Shown: positions 1-11,660 of the stretch, one piece after another
Layout: the number at the start of each line of letters is the position of its first letter
Position numbering within the stretch: the first letter of the stretch is position 1
Origin: Psylliodes chrysocephalus
Taxonomy: Eukaryota; Arthropoda; Insecta; Coleoptera; Chrysomelidae
Length of the DNA stretch: 64,000 nucleotides
Reading direction: 5' to 3'
NCBI GenBank assembly: GCA_927349885.1
Contig: OV651819.1
Span: 26,050,422 to 26,114,421 of the forward strand
Notes under the pieces: generated by a model
Told to the model about the DNA's origin: nothing
What the model saw: the letters and a program-made list of their open reading frames with translations, nothing else
Databases searched by the model: none
Program-made: the position numbers and the translations under genes

Positions 1-750
1 CCATTTCTAAAAAAAATTTAAATACGATTTTGACAAGTAATTAAAATGACAGTAGCCAACATGGAGGTAGAAGGTAGGAAGACGCTGTCACGTGGTCCAA
101 GACGGGTTCACTTCCGTCATATTGTGTTCACGAATCCTTCAAACAGCTAATCGTGGTGTCAATCAACATTTTTTTTCTATTTTTATGTCGTTTGCAAACT
201 AAGTATATTGTACATTTTAAAAGTTAAACAATGGTTGCTTGTGCTCAATGTGTTTGTAGCAACCCAATAGATATTCATACGAAGAAATTATCTGAAATGA
301 CATTCTACAACTAAGTAAACAACATAGTAAATAATGTACAGGGTCGTATTTGGGAAATTGAAATATTACTTGTGCTTTGAGAGAGAGTATTGCAACCGCA
401 TTAGGTTTTAGAAAGATGAATTAAAAATGAGAGAATTTGCTGAAGGTGGTACAACAAATTAGTATTAAAAGAATGATAAATAATCTCTTTGATATCTTAA
501 ATTCTAAAAATTTGCTTCAGTTTCATTATAAAAAGCCTTTGTCTTGGCTTATGAAGACATAAAAAATTTCTTAAATGACAATGGATAAGTATATTAGTGC
601 CTTAATAACACACGTAGGTGGCATTTTAATTTTAAACATCGACTGACATTTGCAGTTTTTATCAATGTGCCAAAATATCAAAAGAGCTGTTCTTTGATTG
701 TATTCGCTCACATTGAGGCCACAAAAATAACCCCATCGCCCGGCAATTTC
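1..750. other. no recognisable gene
   Basis: AT-rich sequence. I see no convincing coding stretch, RNA gene or repeat structure here. Confidence 0.5.
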
Positions 751-1006
751 TGATGGTCTATTTTCAAACTCGAGAAAAAGTAATTTCTCTCAAGATTTTC
801 ATGAGAAATGTCGTACGTCATCGTAAACAGTATTTTTAAAACCAGTGAGAACTCAGTTACTGTTTCTCGTGGCTTATTTCGAAAGAATTGAATCCCAAGA
901 ATTTGATTTCCACTGGTTTTAAAAATACTATTTTCACGTTGACGTATGACATTTCTCATCAAAATCTTGAGAGAAATGAGTTATCCTGTTTGAAAATAAA
1001 TCTGTA
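751..1006. mobile_element. foldback MITE with ~105-bp arms
   Basis: The left arm (about 751-860) and right arm (about 908-1006) are imperfect reverse complements. Both carry TTTTCAAAC near the outer end, then TTTCTCTCAAGATTTT, a block around ACGTCA, and AGTATTTTTAAAACCAGTG at the inner end. The loop is about 45 bp. An open frame across it on the minus strand is a by-product of the palindrome. Superfamily unknown, and I see no clear target duplication. Confidence 0.75.
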
Positions 1007-1561
1007 ACTTACAAAAAATATTAGTAGGAAATTGTATTCCTCTAGAACATCTTTGAATTTTAAAATGTTATGTTCATCATATCAACAAATCTTTAAGATG
1101 CTATAGAGCTTTTGGCTTATCAGAAAGTTACGATAGTGTTCTAGACGATACTGAACATGATGTCATGATTATTTACCAAACCCCACGCTATCGGGATTTA
1201 CAAAATATATTGTAACATATTGATGGCTATATTGTATTCTCTTTAAAACAGTCTTATTTGTGCGCAAACTAGAAAGACTTACAAATATTTTTGTTTAGCC
1301 ATAAAAAAAAGAAAAAAGCATCCTTCTATGGATGTGTTAGACGTTTGTCTTTAATGTGAGTAAATGATAAAAAAGGAGCCGTTTAAACACTTCAAGTCAC
1401 CTTTTATATAATCTTACTAATAAAATTAGGTAAGAAACTCGACTTTTATTAAGTTTATTACATCAGTCACATTCTCGTGTTTAACCGATTTTTAGCATAT
1501 TAACGAATAACATATTTGTATGTGTATGTTTAAATTATGACTGCTCAAATATTTAAAATAA
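1007..1561. other. no recognisable gene
   Basis: AT-rich spacer between two MITEs. Nothing supportable was seen. Confidence 0.5.
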
Positions 1562-1762
1562 CAAAGTTGTATGTGGGTGGCACTGTTACCGAAAGATAAT
1601 AAAAGTCTTGAGGTTAACAGAGTGTAAGTACCACATGCCACTATTCAACCGTAAAAACGTTGTATTGGTTGCATACAATTTTGTAATTCTGGTTGCCTGC
1701 ATTAAAACTATTAAGATACAGCTTTGTACCTCTACATAACCTCTAACCCACATACAACTTTG
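1562..1762. mobile_element. short MITE with 17-bp terminal inverted repeats
   Basis: CAAAGTTGTATGTGGGT at 1562-1578 is repeated as its exact reverse complement at 1746-1762. The ~165-bp interior has no coding capacity. Superfamily not assigned. Confidence 0.6.
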
Positions 1763-2279
1763 CAGCGCTAATAACTAAAAAATTACAAAAATGCGACATA
1801 CAACAGTATAACAAACTTAAATGACAATAGAGCCATGGTATATCACAGCCGATTCGGAAAAAATCGGAGAGTGGTCGGATTATTCAAATTTAATTGATTT
1901 TTAATTGTCAAATTAAAAGCAAATGAGTTTTAAAAATACTCGTAAAGGGCTATTATTATATCAACATGTTTTGTCATACAAGACAGTAATTAGACGATTA
2001 TCTGACAGAAACGTGTAACCCTTTTTGAACAGTAATATTTAATAATATAGCTATGATATAAAAATATAGAATTGACATTGATTTTTAGTTTTAGAAATGT
2101 CTAACATTTTTGTTAAATATGGCGGTTATTTAGACAGAAAGATAGAATCATGATAATTACAAACTATTGCAATAGAAATAAATGTAAAATAACAATTAAG
2201 CTGTATTGGTCATTCCGACAAAATAATCGTGGTAAGTCCTTCTTCATCGTGATTTCTTGTATATAGTTTCAAATTGCTG
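1763..2279. other. no recognisable gene
   Basis: AT-rich spacer downstream of the pogo-type pseudogene. It may include that element's 3' region, but I could not find its terminal repeats. Confidence 0.4.
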
Positions 2280-3390
2280 CTCTATATGGTTGTCATAATC
2301 GCTGTCTTCGTCATGTAGTTTCTATGAAACGGTAGTATCTGCTGGAGGTAGTGGTTTTGAGCAACATGGCTGCGGTTCATCGGTTTCTTCTTCAGTCTGA
2401 CCATTTTTAACGATATCAGTTGTATCTGCTGAATTTGAAACGCTCGTATCATCTTTAGAAACGACTTCGAGCAACGTGGCTGAGGTTCATCGGTTTTTTC
2501 TCCAGTCTGACCATTTTTAACGATATCAGTTGAATCTGCTGCCAAAAAATCTGCGTCAGTGAAGATGTCGGGGTTTAGCGGCCATATTCCAGTCGCGCGA
2601 AATACTTTATGTGCAGTGGGAATTGTAGCTGCCTTCACAAATGCTTTGCCAACTAGTTCCGCAATTTGAAATTGAGTAATGACTCTTTCCGGGTTTGTTC
2701 TTACCATTGCTTTGCAGTCTCTGTGTAGTATGCAGACAATGGTTTCATAAACAAAACATCAAGAGGCTAAAGTTTATGGGTGCAGTGTGGTGGAAATTGA
2801 ATCATAATTTCTTAAACCACTTGGTAAAAATATATTTCTATATCCAGCCACTCTCGTGACATGTCGCAAAAGATCCTGGAGGAGCATACAAAGAGTGGTG
2901 GCATATATGGCCCATCAGCACCGACACAGAAAATAGTAATTACTAGCTGACCTCGTTCTGCTGATGTCCGTTTCGTTGAGTATTTTATCGGGGGTTAATT
3001 TGTATTTGTCCACAACTTCCGTTAATAAAAATTGCTGACTCAAACCCAATTAAATTCAATTGGTCTTGCGACCGAAGTGGCTTCTGGTTTACGTAGACTA
3101 AGATCTGGATTCCGGTTTATAAAGTTTTCAAGCCAATATCTACTAGCTATCTTTGTATCGTGGTCAAAGTTGTGGTTGATATTATTTTTTTCAGCTAGGT
3201 CGTATGCCAAAGATCTCAAATCCTTCGTCGTCAAGTCAAAAAAGCGAGACTCCATATTTTCCACATAAACTGCGAGTTCTCCTGTTCCATATTAAAAACT
3301 GTAGTAAACCTACCCATCTTCTTGACTGCTGCTTCATTTGTATTTTGATTTTTGTTGTATAAATATGTAGCCGCCGTTTTACTGTTGTTT
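2280..3390 (-). pseudogene. pogo/Tigger (jerky, CENP-B-like) transposase pseudogene
   Basis: This is a decayed DDE transposase of the pogo/Tigger type, which integrates at TA. Reading leftward on the minus strand, about 3320-3040 encodes the CENP-B/Tc5-type helix-turn-helix region (GRFTTVF, then ESRFFDLTTKDLRSLAY, then NPDLSLRKPEATSVAR). About 3020-2710 holds scraps of the DDE_1 catalytic domain in shifted frames (KYKLTPDKILNETD, then SAYYTETAKQW). About 2707-2450 encodes the typical C-terminal end (VFRATGIWPLNPDIF). There is a frameshift just before the ESRFFDL block. Stops and deletions remove most of the catalytic core, so no active enzyme is possible. The tail coding sequence carries a 111-bp tandem duplication (2357-2431 against 2468-2541). 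Family assignment is from motif memory. Confidence 0.8.
2357..2541 (-). repeat. 111-bp-period tandem duplication in transposase tail
   Basis: Two ~74-bp blocks (2357-2431 and 2468-2541) match almost base for base. Each contains GGTTCATCGGTTT and CAGTCTGACCATTTTTAACG. They duplicate the C-terminal coding segment KNGQTGEKTDEPQPRC of the pogo-type pseudogene. Confidence 0.85.
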
Positions 3391-4466
3391 TGGGACTTTC
3401 GACAACTACATATAACGACAGTATGCTCTTTTGGATGTCAAAATACTACACATACAACGCATAATAGCAGTTACTGACAATAATAAACAAAATAAAAGCA
3501 TTGCACTAACAGATATATCAAATTTTACATCAATTTATACTAAAAATAACATATCTTGCAGCCAAGCCACGCAACACCATTACAGACCACTAATCGAATG
3601 CCCAAAGTTTACGAGATCAAACTGATTCTATTTGACTATCTTACCGGAAGATGGCGCTAATGGTAATGAGAAATATATTACTGGACCGTTTTGCCTTCAG
3701 GTTCCGTTATGCCATCTGTTTCCCTACATTTTAATTATCTTTTATAATATCAACAATAATCAAGAAAATTTAATTTAAACATTCATCACCAAAGTCCATA
3801 ATATTCTTATTTTATTCTTGTTCATGCAATATGCACTTCGACCTTTCTAGACATTCTTGGGAGAAAGGAGTCATAAAAATGCCAAAGAAGTTATTTCAAA
3901 TGACATTAGTAGACATATCCGAAATTGTTAATGAACTTAATTTTCAGCTTCAAAAAATAATTAAACTATATTTGATTTAAGAAAAAGGGTCAACGGTTTT
4001 TGTAAGAAAACACAGTTATGGAATGCGTGAATTTATTCAAACTTACGTAATACCCGCCGGAAGAAAATCATAAAAAAAGTGTTCCTAAAAACAAAGGAAG
4101 TTATTTACTTTCAACAAATACTTTTTCGCAGAGGACATTAAACTGAATGATTGGAATTGGATAATAAAGCCATTTCCTTCCGACTCTATCGCTACTAGAA
4201 GAAGAACAACAACACTATAGACAAAGAGTATAGTTAACACACGAGATCGCACTTAAATGTCAATCGATCTGAAAGTCCTTGAAAATTCAAAATATTTTAC
4301 GCGGGTAAAATGTATCTAATCTAATATAACCTAGCTTTTTAATAATTTCTCTTTTTGGTTTGAACATTTATTTGTAATCGAATTTTGTTATAGATCTGTA
4401 TTTTTTATTACAAATTACATCGTAAAGGTCTGTGCAGTAAAAAACTGCAAAAATACTAATCAATTT
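3391..4466. other. no recognisable gene
   Basis: Short open frames only. Nothing was recognised, and no strong repeat is visible. Confidence 0.45.
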
Positions 4467-4764
4467 TCTAGATGTCATTTTTCTCATGTGACAGCAACCA
4501 ATGTTCTGATTGGTGACACCAGACATGTCAAAAATACTTCAGACCAATATGGAGGAGGCATCGAGGTCAAAATTATTTTTAAAACCAAAAAAACATAAAT
4601 TTTGTAATAACCACACTAATTTTGTCTTCAAGTGGCTTAAAAGCTGAATATTTTTTACTTTTAGATGTAATTTTTCTCATGTGTCAGCAACTAAAGTGCT
4701 GATTGGTGACCCCAGACTTGTCAAAAATACCCCAGACCAATAGGGAAGAAGTACCGAAGTCATT
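4467..4764. repeat. direct repeat, two ~100-bp units 194 bp apart
   Basis: Units at about 4467-4567 and 4660-4764 share TTTTTCTCATGTG, CTGATTGGTGAC and TGTCAAAAATAC at the same relative positions, with about 80-85% identity by eye. The intervening ~95 bp does not obviously repeat. The source family is unknown. Confidence 0.75.
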
Positions 4765-6973
4765 GAGATTTGAGCCAGAATTTAACATGGGAAGTATAGG
4801 GAGTGACAGGCCTGTGCTATAGATTTGTCTTTAAATGGCGTAGAAAAATTAAATTATAGAAGAAAAGATCCTAATTTCGGATATCGTTTAATTTTTAATT
4901 TCTAAGATACAAAATAGGTATTTAATATTTTTAACTAGATGTTTTTTCGACAGCTTTACACATGTAAATGAGGTGCGTTCGAAAAAAACAGTACTGGGAC
5001 TGAGTTTCATTTGTTGGAAAGGATGGGCCACGCCAGTGCTGCTGCGAATAGGCTAATCATGAAAAATATTGGAATATAGTTTTTAAAAAGGACATTTTCA
5101 GGTATAAAAAGTAACAAGAACAATTTGTTTAAAAAAAATTGTCTTTTTCAAAAAAGGAGAGGTGGCAACCCTAGACTGGGCTACACATGATGAGTGTACA
5201 GAAAACAAAAAAAAATTATATCTTCTGTTATCGATGTTTTTGGTAGAGAAAGAAGAAATTTCAAATTTGGTTTTTCCTAAAGTCTTTGTTTCTGTTTGTC
5301 GACGTGTTTGAGTGAGTTTTTTATGTTTTCGTGTTTCTATAAATATTTTATTTTTTTATATTATTGTGTATGGTTGTGTCTTCTTGTTCCCTTTTTTTTA
5401 TATCACACCTTCTTTGTTTTTTCCAATAAATAAATATTCTATTTTTTTTTAATTTTGCCCCTCCCTGCAGAATTTTATAACGACGCCCATGGGTATGTAA
5501 TATGCAAAATATTTTGCAGCCTAATGCGAAATTTAAAAATTAAATTTTTTTTTTTTAGAACCGACACTCAACATTTCGATGTATCGCCAATCAACATGTA
5601 GGCATTGGTGGAGAACAATAACCCTAAATTAAGTCTTAGACAAAAATTATAATAAACGTTTATTTTTACATTTAGAGGCGTAGATAAAAAATTGTACAAT
5701 ATACGTGTGATAACACTTTATTAACATACTTCGCACTCGTACGTTATAAAGCTCTTATCCCACTTACATCGTAAGTAACTATTAGTTTTCTGAGTTTGAT
5801 TCGACAAGATAATCAGATTTATTAACAAGTTATTGTATAAAAAAACACATAAATTAAATGACAGAAATGAAAATGAAGATTATTTTAAAAATATAACATC
5901 CAATTCGCCATATTATTCGCCCAAGTCCAAAATGGCCAATTTTTCGGAATTCTTTTTACCCGGCTATATCCTATCCAGTGAATATTACAGCAACTGATAA
6001 AATCTAGTACATAATGAGCATTTGTATTTTGCATACTCTCAAACGTCTTTATGTCAATCCGATTCAATTGTCTTGTTTTCGTCCACCACATTTTCGGAAC
6101 TGCTGGTATTTATTTACGTATCGGAATATTAAACGGTAAAGAATTTAATAAGCAACCAGTTAAGAAACCGATAGCTGATTTTAAAAATACTTCAATGATA
6201 TTAACGTCGAGTACTACTTTAGTAAATAACATGTGTCTGAAAAACTTTCTCGAGCAGAATTGAATTCAGGCTGATCTCTAGAAGGAAAACGAAACGTTAA
6301 CAGGATTAAATTTCCAAGTAAGGCCTGGGACTCGTCTTCTAACCCGGTCTAGACTTGTATTGAAAAATGTAAAAATGCAATAAATGACGAACATTAAAAG
6401 GAATTCCATCCATTATCAATTAGGTTTAACGTGTGGTTAGATTGACACGACAATGTTTTAACGAGACAATCTAACACGGTGCGTCATGAATATTTTTGTT
6501 ATAAACAGAATTGTTTTAATAATTAATTAGGTACTGTTTCTGACACCTTTATCTTAAAATTTATAGTGAGGATACCACTTGTGAAATTCGAATATAAAAT
6601 TTAATTTTACAGAAAAGAAATTATGGAACTTTTTCGAATAAAAAAAACGATATTTATAAAAATATGGGTTTTAAATGATCATATGTTAGTTTATAAGTAG
6701 GTACATAATATTTATCTTTTTTGTGTTATATTTGCAAAAAAACATACAGTAAGTACAAACATAGTGTCTTATTATCAATCAAACTGATATAGGTACCAAA
6801 TATGTTACACATTTTTTTATATAAATAAAAATTTTCTTGATTTGTTCGGTCATGTTTTTATTTTAAACATTTTTTGAAATCACAGAAAGATGGGGTTTCT
6901 GTTGAAAAGACATTTTTGGAAATTTACTCATTATTTTTAGAATACCTTCCACTGAATTTAGACCTTTTTATAT
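4765..6973. other. no recognisable gene
   Basis: About 2.2 kb of AT-rich sequence with several homopolymer T runs (5390-5560) and overlapping short open frames near 5885-6263 on both strands. None of these resembles a protein I know. Confidence 0.45.
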
Positions 6974-7188
6974 TGTTACGCAGCGTGCTGCGGTCGTCGT
7001 AAGTAAAAGTTCGAGTAAAAGAATAGTCCAGAAATGTCTGCAAATGTCATTACTTGTCAAAAGAAAAACCTAGGCAGTTCGAGAAGGGTCAAGCTATATA
7101 AGCCAATGATCCTGACGTCAGTCAGTTTTTCAGTTTTATGATAGAAGTTGAGTTGAAATAAATTGAGATACCAAAAACCTGCGTAACA
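6974..7188 (+). repeat. 5' LTR
   Basis: Starts TGTTACGCAGCG and ends CCTGCGTAACA, with a short terminal inverted repeat TGTTACGC/GCGTAACA. It shares TAGTCCAGAAATGTCTG, CCTGACGTCAGT and GAGATACCAAAAACCTGCG with the 3' copy. A TATA-like string (CTATATAAGCC, about 7093) probably marks the promoter. Confidence 0.9.
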
Positions 7189-7189
7189 T

Positions 7190-7207
7190 TGGTGACAGCG
7201 GCGGGAT
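7190..7207 (+). other. tRNA primer-binding site
   Basis: TGGTGACAGCGGCGGGAT lies two bases after the 5' LTR. Its complement ends in CCA and resembles the 3' acceptor end of a leucine-type tRNA. The tRNA identity is inference; the PBS position is clear. Confidence 0.75.
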
Positions 7208-7257
7208 ACAGTGTAAAAGTTTATGGTAAATACTAGATCCACTGAGTACGAAGCAGA

Positions 7258-7560
7258 CATGGATACTTCAGGTCCACCAGCAAGGTTTTTGAAGATGGAA
7301 GAGGAAAAAGAAAGAAGTAGGAAGAAAGAAGAGGTGGAAAAGGAAAGGCGCGGGAAGGAAGAAGAAGATAAAAAAGGAAAGGCGTAAGAAGGAAGAAGAG
7401 GAGGAAAAGAAAATGCGTAAAAAGGAAGAAGAGGATAAATAGTAAAGGCGTAGGAAGGAAGGAAAGGCGTAGAAAAGAAGAAGAGGAGGAAAAGGAAAGG
7501 CACAGGAAGAACGAAGAAGAGAAGAAGGAAAAGAAGCGTAGAAAAGAAGCGATTGAAATT
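7258..7560 (+). repeat. purine-rich tandem repeats in gag leader
   Basis: Degenerate repeats of a ~30-bp purine-rich unit built on GGAAAGGCGTAGGAAGGAAG and GAAGAAGAGGAGG. The first part is open from an ATG at 7258 and codes for a K/E/R-rich chain, but it hits a stop near 7385. It was presumably a highly charged coiled coil at the start of gag before decay. The long pyrimidine-rich open frame on the opposite strand is its shadow. Confidence 0.6.
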
Positions 7561-7910
7561 ATGAAGGTTTGCTACAAATCCAGGAAACATTCAAGTAAGA
7601 GGTTGGTCGGCTTAAATTTAGAATAGATCTTTTAGAGCAACGAAAAGAGCATTTAAAAACTAATTTAGAACAGCAACGAGAGAATTTAAAATAACAGTAA
7701 AAGGCTAGAGTAGAGTTCGAAAGGCAAATTGGAACTGAAATAGTTTAGTTAGAAAGAAGAGTTCGTAGCCAAGCTTCGATAAGCAACATTGGAGCTGAAA
7801 ACACTACCTCGACTTCATCTATAGTCAAACCAAACTACATTCAAACCCCAATTACATAAAACCATATTAGCAAAACCCTTAAAGCACCCACGTTTGACGG
7901 CCAGACGATA

Positions 7911-8510
7911 TTGGAAACGTATCGACTTCAATTTAAAGCCGCAGCTAGAGCCAATGGCTGGGCCGAGAAAGAGATGAAGGCTTCATTGATAGTGTCGCTG
8001 CACGGACAGCCAGCAATCGTTTTACAGTTACTTCCCCAAGTAAAACCGAGTTATTTATCTCCCATCCAAGCGTTGGAGACAAGATATGGAAAGCAGCATT
8101 TGAAACGGGTATTCCAAAGCCAGCTAAAGGTTCGCAGTCAAAAACATAATGAAAGTCTACAGGAATTCGAGGCCGTAAAACGATTGATTCATCTGGCCTA
8201 TCCACAGGCGCCCAAAGATTTCCAAGAACAAATCGGTATGCAGGCATTCACTGATAGACTACAAGATGTGGAAATGCAGCAAGCCCTTCGTCTAAAACAT
8301 CACAAGACACTGAGAGAGAAACTGATTACAGCACTGGAATATAAAGCAGTAAAACTCATATCCAGATCTTTTCGCACAAAAGTGAGAGAAATTAAATCCC
8401 AGGAAAGTGAGGAGGCCAATACTAATGCTATCCGCCGACCTACCTTCTCGCAAATCTTAAATATTTTACAAAATATGCAGCGGAACAACCAAGATGGAAG
8501 CAGGAGATGA
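7911..8510 (+). pseudogene. gypsy-type gag-like ORF (fragment)
   Basis: An open frame of 199 codons without the N-terminal part. It contains a retrotransposon-gag-type alpha-helical domain: ETYRLQFKAAARANGW near the start, then LIVSLHGQPAIVLQLLPQ, ALETRYGKQHL, and LQEFEAVKRLIHLAYPQAP at residues ~85-105. These resemble the capsid-like UBN2/gag region of arthropod gypsy elements. The frame ends at 8508-8510, just upstream of a CCHC-like remnant in another frame. The ATG near 7911 is probably internal, because homologous-looking sequence extends upstream (THISKTLKAPTFDGQT in frame). It would have formed the capsid, and it is not functional alone. Confidence 0.7.
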
Positions 8511-8586
8511 TTCAATTGTGGAAGAATCGGGCACCTTTAAACAACCTGTAGAAGCAGGGCTCATTCTATAAATCGAAAATCAGGGA

Positions 8587-9269
8587 TTGAGGCTGGAAAG
8601 TGACATAGATCAATCGTCCGAAGCCCGTCACGAAGTTCAACAAGAAATAGTCACAGCAGTTATGCATCCCGAAGAAGCCAATAATCAACATCGTAGTGGC
8701 CGTTTCCATAGCAATGCAGACGGTCTCTCCAGGCGACCCTGTTTAGAACGAGAATGGCGGTACAGTAAGCGACTCGAAGAACGGGAGGAACTACTTGATA
8801 AAGCTACTCTTCGGGCAACCACTATAAAACCAGAGGGCGACGAAAAAGAAATCACCTGAGAAAGAGACAGAAGAAAAACAATGACTTGAAAGTTGTCCGA
8901 GAATGGCTCAAAAATAAAGTCACACCTACTTGGCAAGAGATAGCCAATTACAGTGAAGCTATTAAAGGGTAGTGTACTCAGTGGGATCTCCTGTAACTTT
9001 ATGATGGCCTATTGCACCGAAAGTGGGAGAGCCCCGACGAAGTACATATAGTCCGCCAAGTGGTACTGCCGACATCACAGTTTAAAAGTGTGTTAAAGGA
9101 GCTTCATAGCGGCCGTTCGGAAGGACATTTTAGTACTAAAAAGACACTGGCACGGGATCGGGAAAGATTTTATTGGTTCAATTGCCGACGAGATGTAGTG
9201 GATTGGTGTAAAAATATGATGTATGCAATGAACGGAAAAAGGTCTACAGATTCGCTCGGAAACGTTTGA
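8587..9269 (+). pseudogene. pol remnants: RNase H end and integrase H2C2 zinc domain
   Basis: About 8590-8760 encodes EEANNQHRSGRFHSNADGLS RRPC-like sequence, the characteristic end of gypsy RNase H just before integrase. After a frame break, about 9012-9230 encodes the integrase HHCC region (VVLPTSQFKSVLKELHSG, then GHFSTKKTLARDRERFYW, then DVVDWCKN). Protease, reverse transcriptase palm and integrase catalytic core (D,D35E) are absent. Very little spacing is lost between gag and RNase H, so a single large internal deletion is likely. Confidence 0.75.
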
Positions 9270-9579
9270 AAGTTAATAGCGATTAAGCAGAAGCTAGAAT
9301 CAACAAGCGTGCAACAGGGAAACATTTTGAGAAAGGTGACCCAGTACGGCTGTACAGTCTCAGGCATCGAGGAGGACTTTGTCAGAAATCGCAACGAAAC
9401 TAGGAAGGCCCCTACGCCATCCTTAAGGAAAACCAACGACCTGATCTACCGCATTCAGCAATCAGCGGGAAGTAAATCTAAAATAGTTCACTGGAAAGTT
9501 AGCACCATACCGTGGTCCAGATCCTCCCCGTTAGCTTCAACCAGGTCCCAGTAATCAAGTTATTCGGGGCGAATAACTA

Positions 9580-9594
9580 GAGAGGAGGGAGAAA
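9580..9594 (+). other. polypurine tract
   Basis: AGAGGAGGGAGAAA lies directly before the 3' LTR, as expected for the plus-strand DNA primer of LTR retrotransposons. Confidence 0.8.
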
Positions 9595-9849
9595 TGTTAC
9601 GCAGCACCTTGCAGCGTGCTGCGATCGTCAGGAGTAAAAGTACAAGTAAAAGAAGATAGAATAGTCCAGAAATGTCTGGAAATATCATTACTTGTCAATA
9701 GAAAAATCTAGGCAGTTCGAGAAGGTTCGAGAAGGGTCAAGCAAGCCATATAAGCCGATGATCCTGACGTCAGTTTTTCAGTTTTATAATAGACGTTATA
9801 CGTAAATGTTATCAGTTATATAGTTGAGATACCAAAAACCTGCGTAACA
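9595..9849 (+). repeat. 3' LTR
   Basis: 255 bp, TGTTACGC...GCGTAACA. It differs from the 5' copy by small insertions, such as a duplicated AGGTTCGAGAAGG near 9725 and an extra segment near 9790-9815. This indicates the insertion is not very recent. Confidence 0.9.
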
Positions 9850-10109
9850 ATATATTTTTTCTTTGCAAATTAAATAACTTTTGGAACAGTGTCGTTGGAA
9901 CAATTTGAATTTTTTCTTACTGTATCATTTTTGATTAGGAAAAATTATCATATCCATTAATAATATACGGTGTGGAATACGTAACCGTGACGTAGTATCA
10001 ATCGGCGTATTATCTTATGTTCTTTTTATAGTATCATGGATATACCACACGAGATTGGACAAAGTTATGAATCACACAATAAATATTAAAGTATAGCTTG
10101 CGAGCGTCT

Positions 10110-10655
10110 ATTATTTACCTTTAAATACTGTGAAATACTGTCAAATACTAAAAAATACTATCATACTCTCAAATACTTTTAAATACTTTCAAATCATCTC
10201 AAATACTTTTAAATACTCTCAAATCATCTCAAATACTATCAATTAGTCAAATACTCCTAAATACTTTGAAATACTTTGCTGCTCTTAAATATTTTAAAAT
10301 ATTCTAAAATACTATCGAATACTCTCAAATACTCTCAAATACTTTTAAATACTCTCAAATCATCTCAAATACTATCAATTAGTCAAATACTCCTAAATAC
10401 TTTGAAATACTTTGCTGCTCTTAAATATTTTAAAATATTCTAAAATACTATCGAATACTCTCAAATACTCTCAAATACTTTTAAATACTCTCATATACTC
10501 TTAAATACTCTTAAATACTCTCAAATATTCTCAAATACTCTCATATACTCTCAAATTATCTCAAATACTCTCAAGTACTTTCAAATATTCCCAAATATTC
10601 TCAAATACTCTCAAGTACGCTCAAATACTTTGAAGTACTCTCAAATACTATCAAA
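10110..10655. repeat. minisatellite of CTCAAATACT-type units
   Basis: About 545 bp made almost wholly of variants of a 10-bp word (TCAAATACTC, TTAAATACTT and similar). Inside it, 10201-10336 and 10337-10472 are, as far as I can read, an exact 136-bp tandem duplication, followed by the first ~20 bp of a third copy. This higher-order duplication must be recent compared with the 10-bp expansion. No coding capacity and no CRISPR-like spacing. Confidence 0.9.
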
Positions 10656-11571
10656 TTTTAAATTGTAGTCACCTGTTATTTATGTAAAAAATATTGTAAA
10701 ATATAGCAGGTTTGAATTATATAACTGGAAAGTCAAAAAAAGTACAGGCTAATTTAAAATATTTCTAAAGCTATTTAATGCAATGAATAGCATCGCCTAA
10801 TTTAAAAACTTCCTTTAACGATAAATTAGAATTTGTTTCCTAGCAATAAATTTCTTTTTGATCGAGATAATGCAATCACTAAAATAATCGCGTGGATTTA
10901 AGTTAATCAGTACCCACTCACAAATCAAAAGTTTCTTGAATATTCCTTACACGTAAACAAACATCTTACATGTCTTTGAATTTTAAAACTAACAAATCCT
11001 TTTCACTTTCTTTCATTCTTCACAAAAGTTTGACATGTTTTGTTATTATTATCCAATGGACCCATTTTGTTTAAACACAGTTCATCGGAACCAATTTTCT
11101 AAATTACTTATACATACTGTTTCAGTAATATTGCGTAAAACAATTTCATAATACTAAATTACTTCTTGTTGTATTGAATAATATGAACGGATCTTCAGAT
11201 CTATCACTGACTCCGGTGTGGGCAAAAGCTTTGAGTACTTTCTTGGTTCGTTACTTTCGTTTGAGTCCATTGTAAAATATTAATTTAGTGGGAATAGATC
11301 TTTTAGAGATAAACATTGTTCTTAAAAATGAAGTGTTGTTTTTTTTCTCATAATAAAGATCGCGGTTAAACTATATTTCTTTCCACGATTTTCAATTAAT
11401 CATTTTTAATTATTATATTTGCAAAACTAATTCTCATCTTACTAGGTAGGAGGAGGAAATTTTTTTCAGTTGTGTTTAATTAAATATTGACAAAGAATGT
11501 TAATACATTAAATCAAAACAATACAGTATGTTCAAAAGTTTTGTATCATCGTTTTTAAGTTAACCTTAGGG
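10656..11571. other. no recognisable gene
   Basis: AT-rich unique-looking sequence. Nothing supportable was seen. Confidence 0.45.
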
Positions 11572-11660
11572 CAGTGGTCGGAAAACCGCGGCTCGCGAGC
11601 TGCACGCATCTCTGTCCCTTTAATGTGGCTGAAATTACATCGTGCGGGCTCGTACATAGT
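11572..11660 (+). mobile_element. hAT-type terminus (solo end)
   Basis: CAGTGGTCGGAAAACCGCGG followed by CTCGCGAGCTGCACGC resembles the 5' end of many animal hAT MITEs (CAGTGGT...GCGGCTCGCGAGC). No matching opposite end was found nearby, so this is probably a truncated copy. Confidence 0.45.

Larger units (their letters stand above)
6974..9849 (+). mobile_element. gypsy-like LTR retrotransposon, internally deleted
   Basis: A complete insertion bounded by related LTRs, flanked by a perfect 4-bp target duplication ATAT (6970-6973 and 9850-9853). LTRs begin TGTTACGC and end GCGTAACA. The primer-binding site follows the 5' LTR (7190-7207), and a polypurine tract (about 9580-9594) abuts the 3' LTR. 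Internal order is a gag-like ORF, the RNase H end, an integrase zinc-binding region, then the 3' LTR. This is Ty3/gypsy order, but protease and almost all of reverse transcriptase are missing and frames are broken. At ~2.9 kb it is about half the usual length, so it is a deletion derivative that could only have moved by borrowing enzymes. The LTR lengths differ (215 against 255 bp) because of short internal indels. Confidence 0.9.

Noticed and set aside
708..962. 84-codon open frame on the minus strand
   Set aside because: It lies across the two arms of the 751-1006 foldback, and its composition mirrors the palindrome rather than a protein family.
7057..7590. 177-codon Phe/Leu/Ser-rich open frame on the minus strand
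   Set aside because: Antisense of the purine-rich gag leader repeats. Pyrimidine-rich strands read as hydrophobic 'membrane' proteins by default.
10110..10655. CRISPR-like array
   Set aside because: Units are ~10 bp, contiguous and degenerate, with no unique spacers. The sequence is eukaryotic.
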